From an uncultured Bacteroidales bacterium (GTDB lineage Bacteria > Bacteroidota > Bacteroidia > Bacteroidales > Bacteroidaceae), in contig CADCIO010000021.1 in assembly GCA_902801475.1 (NCBI GenBank), positions 1 through 44,671 of the forward strand: 44,671 bases of DNA. Direction: 5' to 3'. Made by a program: the position numbers and the translations under genes. How positions within the stretch are numbered: position 1 is the first letter of the stretch; each line of letters begins with the position of its first letter. Positions 1-9,900 of this stretch are shown here, in pieces. The notes beneath the pieces were generated by a model. That model saw nothing but the letters and a program-made list of their open reading frames with translations. It was not told the origin of the DNA and did not search any database.

Positions 1-105
1 GAGGATGGTGAATCTGTTAAGGATGGCAAGTACTTCATCAACGGTCAGATCGTTATCGTGAAGAACGGCGTGAAGTACAACGCAGCTGGTCAGGTTATCC
101 AGTAA
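1..105 (+). CDS. C-terminal end of an unidentified protein (5' truncated)
   Basis: An open frame enters from the left edge and stops with TAA at 103-105, giving 34 residues that end YNAAGQVIQ. The tail is lysine/glycine/tyrosine-rich (DGKYFINGQIVIVKNG). Short basic tails of this kind are common at the C-termini of surface or secreted proteins in Prevotella-like bacteria, so this is probably the end of an exported protein. That is inference from the tail only. A strong terminator follows 26 nt downstream. The upstream part is outside the window, so no function can be given. Confidence 0.6.
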   Translation, partial: EDGESVKDGKYFINGQIVIVKNGVKYNAAGQVIQ

Positions 106-131
106 TTCGATCTAACGTAACAAATTATATG

Positions 132-165
132 AAAAGGTGTGGAGCCAACGCTCCACACCTTTTTT
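132..165 (+). terminator. Rho-independent terminator of the leftmost gene
   Basis: A 13-bp perfect stem, AAAAGGTGTGGAG pairing with CTCCACACCTTTT around a 6-nt loop, runs into a T run at 160-165. It sits directly after the stop at 105 and reads correctly for the plus-strand gene. Confidence 0.9.
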
Positions 166-298
166 GTGTACTTGTCACACAGAAACAATGATTTATCTCA
201 CACATACAGCACAGAAATTGTTTTAAGAAAATATCGTCGCTAGCGGCAAATGAAACGAAGAAAACGAATAATAACTTACCGAACACATATAAAAATAC

Positions 299-368
299 GA
301 ACACGAATCGCACGAATCTAACGAATAGCTGTTGTCTCTAATTCGTGTGATTCGTGCGATTCGTGTTC
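299..368. repeat. 28-bp imperfect inverted repeat in an intergenic region
   Basis: Arms 299-326 and 341-368 are reverse complements at 26 of 28 positions and enclose a 14-nt loop. Each arm is built from repeated CACGAAT/ATTCGTG words. The arms lie in the 283-nt gap between the terminator at 132-165 and the 3' end of fhs (449). Nothing else was recognised in the gap, apart from TGTG-rich text at 379-402. It could act as a transcript-end hairpin for fhs or belong to a dispersed repeat family. It has no T run. Confidence 0.75.
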
Positions 369-448
369 AAATAAAAATTCTGTGTTTTCTGTGATTTCTG
401 TGTGACCTAATAATTCTGCTCGCGTGAATTTATTATTTCCGTGTGTCT

Positions 449-2116
449 TTATGACAGCCCCTCAATCTGTCCGTTGTTGACGGTGATGCGTTCGGCTTGT
501 GGCGATTTCGCCAATCCTGGCATTCGCATGATATCACCTGCGATGGCTACGATCATCTCTGCACCTGTATTGATGACGAAGTCTCGAATCTTGATGTTGA
601 AACCTGTGGGACAACCATAGAGTTTTTTGTCTGCAGAGAAGGAGAACTGCGTCTTGGCGATGCAGACAGGATAGTGTTCGAGACCCAGCTTCTGGATGCG
701 AAGGAGGGACTTCTCTGCTGTCTTGCCGTAAGAGACACTGGCAGCTCCGTATATCTTGCGACACACCTTCTCAACCTTCGTCTTGATGGAGTCTGTATCT
801 GCATAGGTGTAGGTGAGTGGATGAGAAGGTTGCTGCTCAACAGTGTCGATGACCAACTGTGCCAGTTCCTTGGCTCCTTCACCACCTTCGTAGAAAGCGT
901 TGTTGATGGCGAATCCCACGCCGATACTCTCGCAATGGCTGCGCAACAGTTCGATTTCCTCTTCTGTGTCCGTATCGAAACGGTTGAAGGCAACTACGAC
1001 GCTCTGTCCAAAGCCCTTCAGGTTACGGATATGACGGTCGAGGTTGTCGAATCCCCTGGTGAGCCCTTCGATGTTGGGCTCCTTGATCTCCTCTACAGGC
1101 ACACCTCCATGCATTTTGAGTCCTTGGGTGGTAGTGACGATGACGGTGAGTTTGGGTTGGAGTCCGCTCTTGCGACATTTGATGTCGAAGAACTTTTCTG
1201 CACCAAGATCAGCACCAAAGCCTGCCTCTGTCACTACATAATCAGCATAAGACATCGCCATACGTGTGGCAATGAGGGTGTTGCATCCATGTGCGATATT
1301 GGCGAAAGGACCTCCATGCACGAAGGCTGGAGTCTGCTCTGTAGTCTGTACGAGATTGGGCTTGATAGCATCCATCAGCAGGACGGTGATGGCACCACCC
1401 ACACCCATATCGCTAACACGGAAGGGGGTATCGTCCATCTTGATGCCCAGGATGATGTTGTCGATGCGTCTGCGCAAATCATCAAGGTCTTTGGAAAGAC
1501 AAAGAATCGCCATGATTTCAGAAGCTGGCGTGATGTCGAAGCCTGTCTCAGCAGGGATGCCGTCAGCTTTCGTGCCCAATCCTGTCACAATAGTGCGCAG
1601 GTTACGGTCATTCACGTCAAGCACACGTTTCCACAAAATCTCCTTGAGGGCAAAGCCATCGTCCAGATGCTGGTAGAGGTAGTTATCCAACAGGGCAGCA
1701 ATCATGTTGTTGGCTGTGGTCACGGCATGGAAGTCGCCTGTGAAGTGGAGATTGATTTTCTCCATCGGCAACACCTGTGCATAACCTCCGCCTGCTGCAC
1801 CACCTTTCACGCCAAAGCAAGGGCCTAATGAGGGTTCACGCAAGGCGCAAACAGCTTTCTTCCCCAACTTGTTCAGTCCAAGAGAGAGGCTGATGCTAAC
1901 GGTCGTTTTACCAATGCCCGCCTTGGTGGGAGTGATGGCTGTCACAAGGATAAGATTGCTCTTTGCCACCTTCTTGTCATTGACGAGGTGGATAGGCACT
2001 TTGGCAATGTACTTGCCGTAGTGCTCAAGTTCTTCTGTAGGAATCTGAATGTATTCTGCGATGTCCTCAATGGGACTGAGCTGACATTCACGTGCGATTT
2101 CTATGTCTGTCTTCAT
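449..2116 (-). CDS. fhs: Formate--tetrahydrofolate ligase
   Basis: The 555-residue product is full length for this cytosolic enzyme, which makes 10-formyltetrahydrofolate from formate, THF and ATP in one-carbon metabolism. The P-loop [11 protein letters not shown] is at residues 62-72. Family blocks such as [14 protein letters not shown] and the [11 protein letters not shown] region follow in the expected order. The start ATG (2114-2116) lies only 17 nt downstream of the stop of the large lyase gene on the same strand. I see no TAnnTTTG promoter box in that gap, so the gene is probably read with the lyase or from a promoter inside its end. The pairing is metabolically odd. The identification is secure; the operon link is inferred from spacing. 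Confidence 0.96.
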   Translation of the reverse strand: MKTDIEIARECQLSPIEDIAEYIQIPTEELEHYGKYIAKVPIHLVNDKKVAKSNLILVTAITPTKAGIGKTTVSISLSLGLNKLGKKAVCALREPSLGPCFGVKGGAAGGGYAQVLPMEKINLHFTGDFHAVTTANNMIAALLDNYLYQHLDDGFALKEILWKRVLDVNDRNLRTIVTGLGTKADGIPAETGFDITPASEIMAILCLSKDLDDLRRRIDNIILGIKMDDTPFRVSDMGVGGAITVLLMDAIKPNLVQTTEQTPAFVHGGPFANIAHGCNTLIATRMAMSYADYVVTEAGFGADLGAEKFFDIKCRKSGLQPKLTVIVTTTQGLKMHGGVPVEEIKEPNIEGLTRGFDNLDRHIRNLKGFGQSVVVAFNRFDTDTEEEIELLRSHCESIGVGFAINNAFYEGGEGAKELAQLVIDTVEQQPSHPLTYTYADTDSIKTKVEKVCRKIYGAASVSYGKTAEKSLLRIQKLGLEHYPVCIAKTQFSFSADKKLYGCPTGFNIKIRDFVINTGAEMIVAIAGDIMRMPGLAKSPQAERITVNNGQIEGLS

Positions 2117-2133
2117 ATAGTTACATTAGTAGT

Positions 2134-5100
2134 TTATTTCATCAATTTAAGCGTTGCCTTCTTGCCAGTCGCACTTTGGATGCGCAACAGGTAGATGCCC
2201 TTAGAAAGGGTAGTCTTAGCGAAGGAAGCGGATACGTTGCCCATCGGACAAGTGAAGGTCTCGATGGTAACACCATTAGCATTCACCACCTCTACCGTTA
2301 CGGTCTCTTCCGATGGAATGGTGTCGATGCCGGTCAAGAATTCCAGATATTTGGTAGCATCGCATCGTACATAGAGGATACCCTCGCTGATGCGACTGGT
2401 GTCCCAATAATTATAAGGAAGCAGTTTAGGCAGGTCGAAGTTGAGTTCACCTGCAATGTTCACCTTCTTCACGTCTGTCCAAACATAGAAGGAGTCTGCC
2501 ACAGTCTCGTCAGTCGTGAGTTTCTCCAAATTCTTTTGGGTGATGACTGCGCTGATGGTGGTACCTGCTGCCAACTTGAGAGTTCCAATATTCTTGAGGT
2601 AGGAATTGTTGATGGAAAACTCTGAGGCACTCTTTCTGATGCCAATCGTTACCTGACCTGTCTTGCTGACTGTCACATTCTTGCCACCAAAGTTGATATA
2701 GCCCGATGTGGAAGAGGCTGTTTCACCTGGTTGAACAGTTCCATTGATGGTGATGCTGCTGTTAGCGAGTTCCACCTTGGCATCGCTCACGCCTGTCAAT
2801 GAGGCGTCTTTAGCTACGGTCAAGGTACCAGTACCCAATGAACCGCCTGCACCCAGTCGAATGCCACCTGCAGATACATTGACAGCACCTGTGCTCGTCC
2901 ATGCACCAGTGACTGTCATCTCGCCTGTGCCCACCTTGTTGAAGGTGTCCTTGCTGGTGAAGCTGCCCTCGAACTTGAAGTTCTTGTCATTACCCACCTG
3001 CCAAGTGTTGGTTTGTTCGCTGACACCATTACGGAAGGCACAAAAACCACCCAGACTTCCCTTACCTGTCAGTTTGCCGATGCGGAAGGTCTTGCCAGAG
3101 TTCTGCACGATGACATTCTCAGGAATGTTGAAGGTGCAGTTCTCAGAACCATTGCTGGTATCGAGCGTGAAGCGTCCATCATCAGCAATCGTGGCATGTG
3201 GTACAATGGTGCCCTGGAAACCAGAAAGGTTCAGACTGAGGTTGGTGCGTGTGGCCACCCAACCGCTGCCCTGTTCTCCTGCACAGTAGATGTCAAGCGT
3301 ACCTTCTCCTGTGATCTTATTGGTGTAACTGGCACGATTGGCGGTGTTCCATGTACCTTTCTTATCCTTGGCTATATAAAGGTCGTTACTGGTACCCACT
3401 TCATCGATGAGCGTTCCACCTTGGAACTCCACCACCTTTGCGGCATTGCCAGAGAAGTTATCGATAGCGCCAGCTACGATGATGGCTCTGTCAAGACTGC
3501 CGCCACTTGCGTAGGTCTTCAACCATCCTGCCCCCTTCTTGGTAAGGAGGGTGCCAGAGAAGGCCTTGTTCTGAATAAAGTCCTTGCTGGCATCTGCATG
3601 GATGACACCACCTTGTTCACCTACGAACTTGATGGGTGACCCATTGGTGACGTTGGCTGCAGTCTGAATGATTGCGCCATTCTCCATCGTGAACTTGTCA
3701 GCAGACGTCGTCACGCTACCCAAATTACCTGTTGCCTTGTTTTCATTGGCAAGGGAAGAAACCACAACCGTTCCACCCTTCAAGGCGTTACCACCAGTGT
3801 AGGAATTCTCTGTGGAGAGAGTCAGCGTGCCTACACCCTCCTTCACCAAAGCACCCGATGTGATGGCACCATTGCCAGAGAAAGTGTAGTTCTTGGACGC
3901 ATTCACCTTGAACGTCTTAGGGTCAAGGTTCTCTGTGATGGCAATATTCATTTGAGAAGCTTCATCCGTGAAGTTCACCACATCGCCCTTCACGAAGATG
4001 TCGGCAGTCTTCGAGGCATCGTCTGCCACGTAGAAGTTTTCAGTCTTGGCGAAGTCCCATGTGGAAGATTGAGCGCCAGTCCATACAATCTCGCTGGCTG
4101 TACGTACAGCGCTGATGGTCAATACGAGTTCCTTCTTATCGTTGATGGAAAGGGCGGCACGATGATCGGTCACACCCTCAATCTTGATGTTGTTGAGGGA
4201 ACCAATTACTTCTGTCACCTTTCCAATGATATATTCGCCTGGCTCGAGGGTCTTGGCACCATCCTTGCAATGTTCCACCACCTCAATGACGGGTTGCAAG
4301 TATTGCGGGCCATAGTCCATCCAGACTTTCTCGTTGAGTTTGGTCTCAATGGTCAGTTGGTTGGCCATCACTTGGTCTGCTTTGATACCGTCAGCGTAGA
4401 GATCGAGCACCAGACGCGAACCAAAGCCCATGGTGTAGTTTGTCGTCGTGATATTACCCAAGGTGTTCTCGCCGCCTGGACGGATGACGGAAGCATAATC
4501 AGCCTTGATGCCGCCCAGGAACTGACCATTCTTGGAGTTCAGTTCAGCAAAACGGTTGAGCCATAAGGGAGAACGCTCCAATGTACCATCGAAATTGAGT
4601 GTACCAGCCCATATGTCCGTGTTGCCTGTATGCTTCATCACAGCGTTGGGCAGCGTAAGAATACCGTCACCTTGCTTCACCAGGCGGGCATCACCTGCAA
4701 GTCCTCCTCCTGTCACTTCACAAGTATAGTATTGGTAGGTGGGGGCAGGTTTTGCCAAACTGTTGCTGGCAGCATTACCCTGCACCCATGAAGGCACGTT
4801 GAATGTCACCATATACGGTTTGGCACCCTCTTGGATGCTCACCTTCGTATCGTTCGTTTCACATACAATGAGGTGGTCATCAGTAGTGGTGATGGTTCCA
4901 CCGTTCGCCACTTCCGTACGTCCTGTCATCGTGTTGGTGGGAGGAGCTATTGTGAGACCCTCCAATTCACCTAAGAAGTAGCTCTTATGAGGTGGCTGAT
5001 TGTAACCAATGGGTTGCGTCACCATCGCATTACGGTATTGGTGGTCAGACCATAGGGTTGGAATGCCGTAAGTCGTAGCATAGGATGTGGTGAAGATGCG

Positions 5101-6816
5101 AATCTTCGTGTTGTCGCTGGTACGCATCACCACCTCCTCGCGCCAGTCACCAAAGATGTCGGCAATAGCACAAGCATTGTTTTTTGTTCCGTTGATGGTC
5201 AGACAGCCATCAGAGTTGAAGAGACGTCCAGAAGGGTATTTGTAGATGGCAGCAGCACGTCCGTCATTGGAACTGCCAGGAGAGTCATACACCTCGTCGC
5301 AGAGGTCACCATCCCAGTAGATACGCTGGTTGAGGTGTGACCAGAAGAGTGCATCGTTGGTGCCGCCTGGGCCATCAGCCACCACTGCGTCCTTGACCGT
5401 AGAGACGATGCCAGTCTGTGTGCTTCTTCCGATACTGCCCACATAGTCGTTGGTGAAATTGCCGCAGAGGGCACGTCCGTCATCGGCTGTCGATTTTAGA
5501 CGGTAATAGATGTCACCCGTAGTGGCATTGTAGTAGGTGCAGGCAGGTTGAGTCTCATTACAAGTGAACTGCTCAGCGTATTTGCGATAAGGGTCAAGGT
5601 CTGCACAATGCTGGGCATCGCCATGTCCGAGTCCTGTCGTGCAGAGTCCTTTGCCGTTGTCGTCAATCATCATCGAACCAAAGATAATCTCATCACGTCC
5701 GTCCCAATCCACATCGCCAATGGTGAAGTTGTGGTAACCATTGCCAAACCAAGGGCTGGAGCCGTTATTGGCATTCCAACGCCAGCGCTGCGTCAGCTGG
5801 TGGGTGGCTGGATCAACATCCAAGGCACACATCTTGTGTTGGGTGTAGCAACCACGTCCCAGGAAGATGCTGGGCTTGCGTCCGTCCAGATAAGGAGCAC
5901 CAAAATAGTGCTTGGACGAGCGGTGACCCGTGTCGTTCTTACCCCATACAGTCGCATAGTCGCTTTCGCCACTCTCGAAACGTGGGAGTGGGTATGCCAT
6001 CGGGGTGTAGGTTGTTGCCTTGTCGTTATAGTCGTAAGGAACGGCAGTCTCACCATTCATATAGAGCAGGTATTCAGCACCATTTCTGGTGTATTCATCA
6101 CGTGGAGACACATAGCTCATGTTACCCACCTTGATGACAGAACCATCGGCAGCGTGGATGATCATATTGTCTGCACCACGCATCAGGCACTCAGCCTTTC
6201 CGTCCATGTCCCAGTCGAAGCTGACAAGATCCCATTGCTCATCAGGACCAGCCATCAGGTTAGGGCCAAGGTCAATCCACCAAAGACGTGTGCCGTTGAG
6301 TTTATAGCACTCGTAATGGTGGAACTTGGTGGTGTTGGATGCGTTGAGGATGTCACCTGTGTAATTGCGCTTCACCATGAACTCCACCACGCCATCGCCA
6401 TCCACATCACCCAAAGAGATGTCGTTGATCATGTATTGAGAAGTCACGTCGTTGCCGTTACGGTCGAGCACAGTAGCAACAGGGATGTCGAAGTAGCCAT
6501 TCTCCCAACGGGTCACGGATTTGCTTTTCGTTTGTTCCACGCCACGCACCACAGCTGCCACCTGATAACTGCTGGAGGCATTGCCTGCTGTATGGGTGTA
6601 GTTGGACACTTTCAGGTTCTCGGCAATCTTCGAACCATTACAATAGAGGTTGTACGTCACATCGTAGTATTCTTCACCCAAGATGCGCCAGCTGACAAGA
6701 TTGCCGCTGCCACTGGGCACAGCCACAAGTCCACGGTCGAGCTTGTCGGTAAAACGCTGTGCGAAGCCCAAAGTGGCAAGCAAAGCGAAGATAGATGTGA
6801 GAATAAACTTTTTCAT
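2134..6816 (-). CDS. Giant secreted PL11-type rhamnogalacturonan lyase with autotransporter-type repeats
   Basis: The product is 1560 residues. A signal peptide (about 1-19, ending GFAQ) is followed by a PL11-type rhamnogalacturonan lyase unit. This begins DRGLVAV..SGNLVSWRILG and carries calcium-loop-like DVDGDG at 137-142 and further FG-GAP-like repeats (GDVDWDGRDE, ADIFGDWREE) to about residue 620. PL11 enzymes cleave the rhamnogalacturonan-I backbone of pectin by beta-elimination. Residues of about 800-1400 are rich in Gly, Thr, Ser and Asn and carry words such as NSYTGGNALKGGTVVVSS, typical of autotransporter-associated beta-strand repeats. The end (GIYLLRIQSATGKKATLKLMK) resembles a type IX sorting domain. 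The usual PL11 length is about 600, so roughly 900 residues are extra. The start is supported by the signal peptide and an upstream promoter. The lyase call is strong; the repeat region is assigned by style. Confidence 0.9.
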   Translation of the reverse strand: MKKFILTSIFALLATLGFAQRFTDKLDRGLVAVPSGSGNLVSWRILGEEYYDVTYNLYCNGSKIAENLKVSNYTHTAGNASSSYQVAAVVRGVEQTKSKSVTRWENGYFDIPVATVLDRNGNDVTSQYMINDISLGDVDGDGVVEFMVKRNYTGDILNASNTTKFHHYECYKLNGTRLWWIDLGPNLMAGPDEQWDLVSFDWDMDGKAECLMRGADNMIIHAADGSVIKVGNMSYVSPRDEYTRNGAEYLLYMNGETAVPYDYNDKATTYTPMAYPLPRFESGESDYATVWGKNDTGHRSSKHYFGAPYLDGRKPSIFLGRGCYTQHKMCALDVDPATHQLTQRWRWNANNGSSPWFGNGYHNFTIGDVDWDGRDEIIFGSMMIDDNGKGLCTTGLGHGDAQHCADLDPYRKYAEQFTCNETQPACTYYNATTGDIYYRLKSTADDGRALCGNFTNDYVGSIGRSTQTGIVSTVKDAVVADGPGGTNDALFWSHLNQRIYWDGDLCDEVYDSPGSSNDGRAAAIYKYPSGRLFNSDGCLTINGTKNNACAIADIFGDWREEVVMRTSDNTKIRIFTTSYATTYGIPTLWSDHQYRNAMVTQPIGYNQPPHKSYFLGELEGLTIAPPTNTMTGRTEVANGGTITTTDDHLIVCETNDTKVSIQEGAKPYMVTFNVPSWVQGNAASNSLAKPAPTYQYYTCEVTGGGLAGDARLVKQGDGILTLPNAVMKHTGNTDIWAGTLNFDGTLERSPLWLNRFAELNSKNGQFLGGIKADYASVIRPGGENTLGNITTTNYTMGFGSRLVLDLYADGIKADQVMANQLTIETKLNEKVWMDYGPQYLQPVIEVVEHCKDGAKTLEPGEYIIGKVTEVIGSLNNIKIEGVTDHRAALSINDKKELVLTISAVRTASEIVWTGAQSSTWDFAKTENFYVADDASKTADIFVKGDVVNFTDEASQMNIAITENLDPKTFKVNASKNYTFSGNGAITSGALVKEGVGTLTLSTENSYTGGNALKGGTVVVSSLANENKATGNLGSVTTSADKFTMENGAIIQTAANVTNGSPIKFVGEQGGVIHADASKDFIQNKAFSGTLLTKKGAGWLKTYASGGSLDRAIIVAGAIDNFSGNAAKVVEFQGGTLIDEVGTSNDLYIAKDKKGTWNTANRASYTNKITGEGTLDIYCAGEQGSGWVATRTNLSLNLSGFQGTIVPHATIADDGRFTLDTSNGSENCTFNIPENVIVQNSGKTFRIGKLTGKGSLGGFCAFRNGVSEQTNTWQVGNDKNFKFEGSFTSKDTFNKVGTGEMTVTGAWTSTGAVNVSAGGIRLGAGGSLGTGTLTVAKDASLTGVSDAKVELANSSITINGTVQPGETASSTSGYINFGGKNVTVSKTGQVTIGIRKSASEFSINNSYLKNIGTLKLAAGTTISAVITQKNLEKLTTDETVADSFYVWTDVKKVNIAGELNFDLPKLLPYNYWDTSRISEGILYVRCDATKYLEFLTGIDTIPSEETVTVEVVNANGVTIETFTCPMGNVSASFAKTTLSKGIYLLRIQSATGKKATLKLMK

Positions 6817-6895
6817 AAAATAGTAAGTCAGTTATAGTTGTTAATTAGTCGTTGTTGCTTTGTTCGATAAGCACTATATACTATGAAAGTTGTGT

Positions 6896-6927
6896 CAAAG
6901 TTACGCATAATCCTGCTATTTGGCAAC
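6896..6927 (-). promoter_or_regulatory. Promoter of the PL11 lyase gene
   Basis: Read on the minus strand, TAACTTTG (6896-6903) matches the Bacteroidetes -7 box TAnnTTTG. A degenerate GTTG lies 20 nt upstream (6924-6927). It gives a 5' leader of about 75 nt before the ATG at 6816. It overlaps the last codons of the helicase gene. Confidence 0.6.
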
Positions 6928-9900
6928 CATTTCGAGCAAATCTTTGCCTGTGAGCTTGTAACTGAGGTCTGTTCCTGCCAAAATGTTCTCAGCAAGGTCA
7001 CGTTTGGTCTGGTGCAAACGGATGATTTTCTCTTCGATGGTGTTCTTGCTGACCAGGTGATAAACGGTCACAGCACGGTTCTGTCCGATGCGGTAGGTAC
7101 GGTCGGTAGCTTGCTGTTCTATAGCAGGATTCCACCATGGGTCAAGGTGGAACACGTAGTTGGCACCTGTCAAGTTCAGACCCAGACCACCAGCCTTGAG
7201 ACTGATGAGGAAGATGGAATTCTCACCATTCTGGAAGGCTTCCACCATCTCTGTGCGTTGCTTCATGGACACGCTACCGTCAATATAGAAATATTTCATG
7301 CCAAGGCGGTCGAGTTCTTTCCTGACGATGTCGAAGAAGCTAACGAACTGACTGAACACCAACGCACGGTTACCTCCCTCGATGACACCTTGCAAGAGTT
7401 CCACCAAGGAGGTGATTTTCGAACATTCGCCCGTCCATTTGGGTTCGATGAGCTGGGCACTGCAAGCGGCTTGACGCAGTCGGGTAATCTCTGCCAACAC
7501 GTGCATGTCGATGTCGGCACCAGAGGCTTGCAACATCTTCTCTGCCCGAACGCGGATGCTCTCGTAGATGGCGAGTTCATCACGATTGAGTTCGACGGTA
7601 TGGTAAATCTCCGTCTTTTCAGGCAGTTCTTTCAGCACGGCTTGTTTGGTACGTCGCAGCATGAACGGATGCACGATGTCCTCCAACTGCTCTTGCTTCT
7701 CTTTATCTTGGTAGCCCTCGATGGGGATGATGAACTTCTGCGAGAAATGTTCGTAGTTGCCCAAGAGCCCAGGGTTGACAAATTGGAAGAGGCTCCACAA
7801 CTCACCCAAGTGGTTCTGCACAGGCGTACCTGTCAGCATCACACGATTGTCTGCCTGAATCTTCATGGCTGCCGCACTGGTCTTGGCACCTCGGTTTTTG
7901 ATGATGTGTGCCTCATCCAGACATGCCACGTTCCAGTGTTTCTGGGTGATGTCATCCTGAATGCTCAACAAGATGCCATAGGTTGTCACCACCACATCAC
8001 CAGCCTTGGCATCACGAATCACCTGCTGACGATCGGCGGCAAAGTTGAGAATCTGCACGTTCAGCGTTGGGGCAAATTTCTCCATTTCTGTTTTCCAGTT
8101 GGGTGCCACTGAAGCAGGAGCCACCACGAGGGAAGGTCCTTCGTTTTTCTTCAGCAGCAGGAAGGCGATGGTCTGGATGGTCTTTCCCAATCCCATATCG
8201 TCTGCCAACAACGCACCAGCCCCCCAGCTGTTCAGACGGGCAATCCATAGATAACCGTCCTTCTGATAAGGACGCAAGGTGGCGTTCAGTTCTGTCGGAA
8301 TGGCGGGACTGTAGTTGGAACAGTCGATGATGCGCTGACGAATCGCCTTCAGTTTCCCGTCCATCTCCAACTTCATCTCTCCATTCAGGAGGTCATCACC
8401 CATCAATGCGGCGCTGAAAGGTGATATCTTGATTTTTCCCCGTTCACGATTGGCAATGGCATCGAGCGCTTTCAGTTGGGCTCTCAGTTTCTCGCTCAGG
8501 GCAAGGAACTCGCCATCGGCTATCTTCACGAACTTGCCCTTGCTCTTGCCCACCAGTTCCAAGAGTTCGCTGATGCTGATGCGGGTCTGTTCGTCGATGT
8601 TCACATCACCCTCAATGTCAAACCACTGACCACGTTGTTTCAGCACACCACTCCACATGCTCGATCCCTTAGTGATGGAACGTATCTTGAATCCCTGTCC
8701 CTCTGGCCATTCGGCATAGAAGGAGTCGGGCTCACTCTGAATCATCTGTACGAGGTCGAGCATGAAGTCGGGTGAATAGATTTCCCGTTCCATGAAATCC
8801 TCCCCTTCGCTGTTCCAGAAACGGCTCACCAGTTCACGGTTCTGCCGTTCCATCTCCAGATGGCGCTTCACACGCACACGCCCTTCCTCATTCTCATCGA
8901 TGATGACCTCATCGCCCATCCCTAAACGGAAGGTCTTTCTGCCACCTGGCAGGGGACGTACAAACACCTCCACCTCCCAGTTACCTCCCTGCTTGGGACT
9001 GAGCTTGAAGCCCACGCTCCACTGTCCATCCACGAGAGGCAATGTGCTGCCGCCTTCAATCAGTGATGAATGCAGTTCCACCTTGCCACCAATCTTTGCC
9101 AACAGGCTGCGCAGGGTGGGTTCCGCCTCGAGGGGCAGACTGCCCAATTGCAGCAGCTTGATGTAGTAGCCACGAATCTCGTTGGGTATGTTGATGAGGC
9201 TATAGTGCGTTGGCGAGTCTTCCACTATCACCAAATCATCTTGGGCATTGTTTAACGGGACGTTTGACTTCACCACAAAGCGGTCATCCTCCTTCTCCAC
9301 CATCAGGTAGGGCTTGTCCCTATCCACCTTCACCAGTTCGAAAGGGGCTGTACGTCCGACATACAGACGACTCTCATCCACCATCTCCTCAATCACGTGC
9401 TCCAGTTGCAGTTCCCAATGTTCGCTGTGGTTCAGCCTTGCCAAGATGCGGCGGTCGGCATTGTTCATGTACTCAATCATCCCCTTCTTGTAACGGGATT
9501 CGCTGAGTCGTTTACCATTGCCCCATGCTCCGTTCTTCAGACGGGTCTGTTCGCGCACTTGGATGGCATGTGAGTCGGGCGACTCACGGAGGTACATCAA
9601 TCTTATCTCAGGTTCTTCGCTCTTTGCTCCTTGTCCCTTGCCCTCAGCTTCGTCCATCAAACCCTCCAGCACCGACTCCCATTCAGCCTTGTGGTAGATG
9701 TTCACCAAAGTGGGGTGGTCACCAAACCGATGACGGAGCGATTCCCGTTCGTAGTCGTAGAAAGGCAGATACTTCGACATCTCATGTTGCAGCAAAGCCA
9801 GATTGGGGATGCAGAGATTGATATCCATGTCGGCAGTCGAATAGCCTAAGTAATTGGCCAGCAGGAATGCCAACGAACGGTAGATAGAAGGTAACGTGCC

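Noticed and set aside
497..1828. A 443-codon open frame on the plus strand
   Set aside because: It is fully antisense to fhs, whose protein matches its family from end to end. The plus-strand translation has the odd His/Val/Cys-rich composition typical of a shadow frame.
2134..6816. Polysaccharide utilisation locus with SusC/SusD pair
   Set aside because: Several carbohydrate-active proteins are present, but no SusC-like or SusD-like gene lies in the window.
5548..6837. A 429-codon plus-strand frame opposite the lyase
   Set aside because: Antisense to the conserved PL11 domain; no recognisable motifs and no start signals.
6883..8112. A 409-codon plus-strand frame opposite the helicase motor
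   Set aside because: Covers the SNF2 motifs on the other strand; composition and lack of domains mark it as a shadow.
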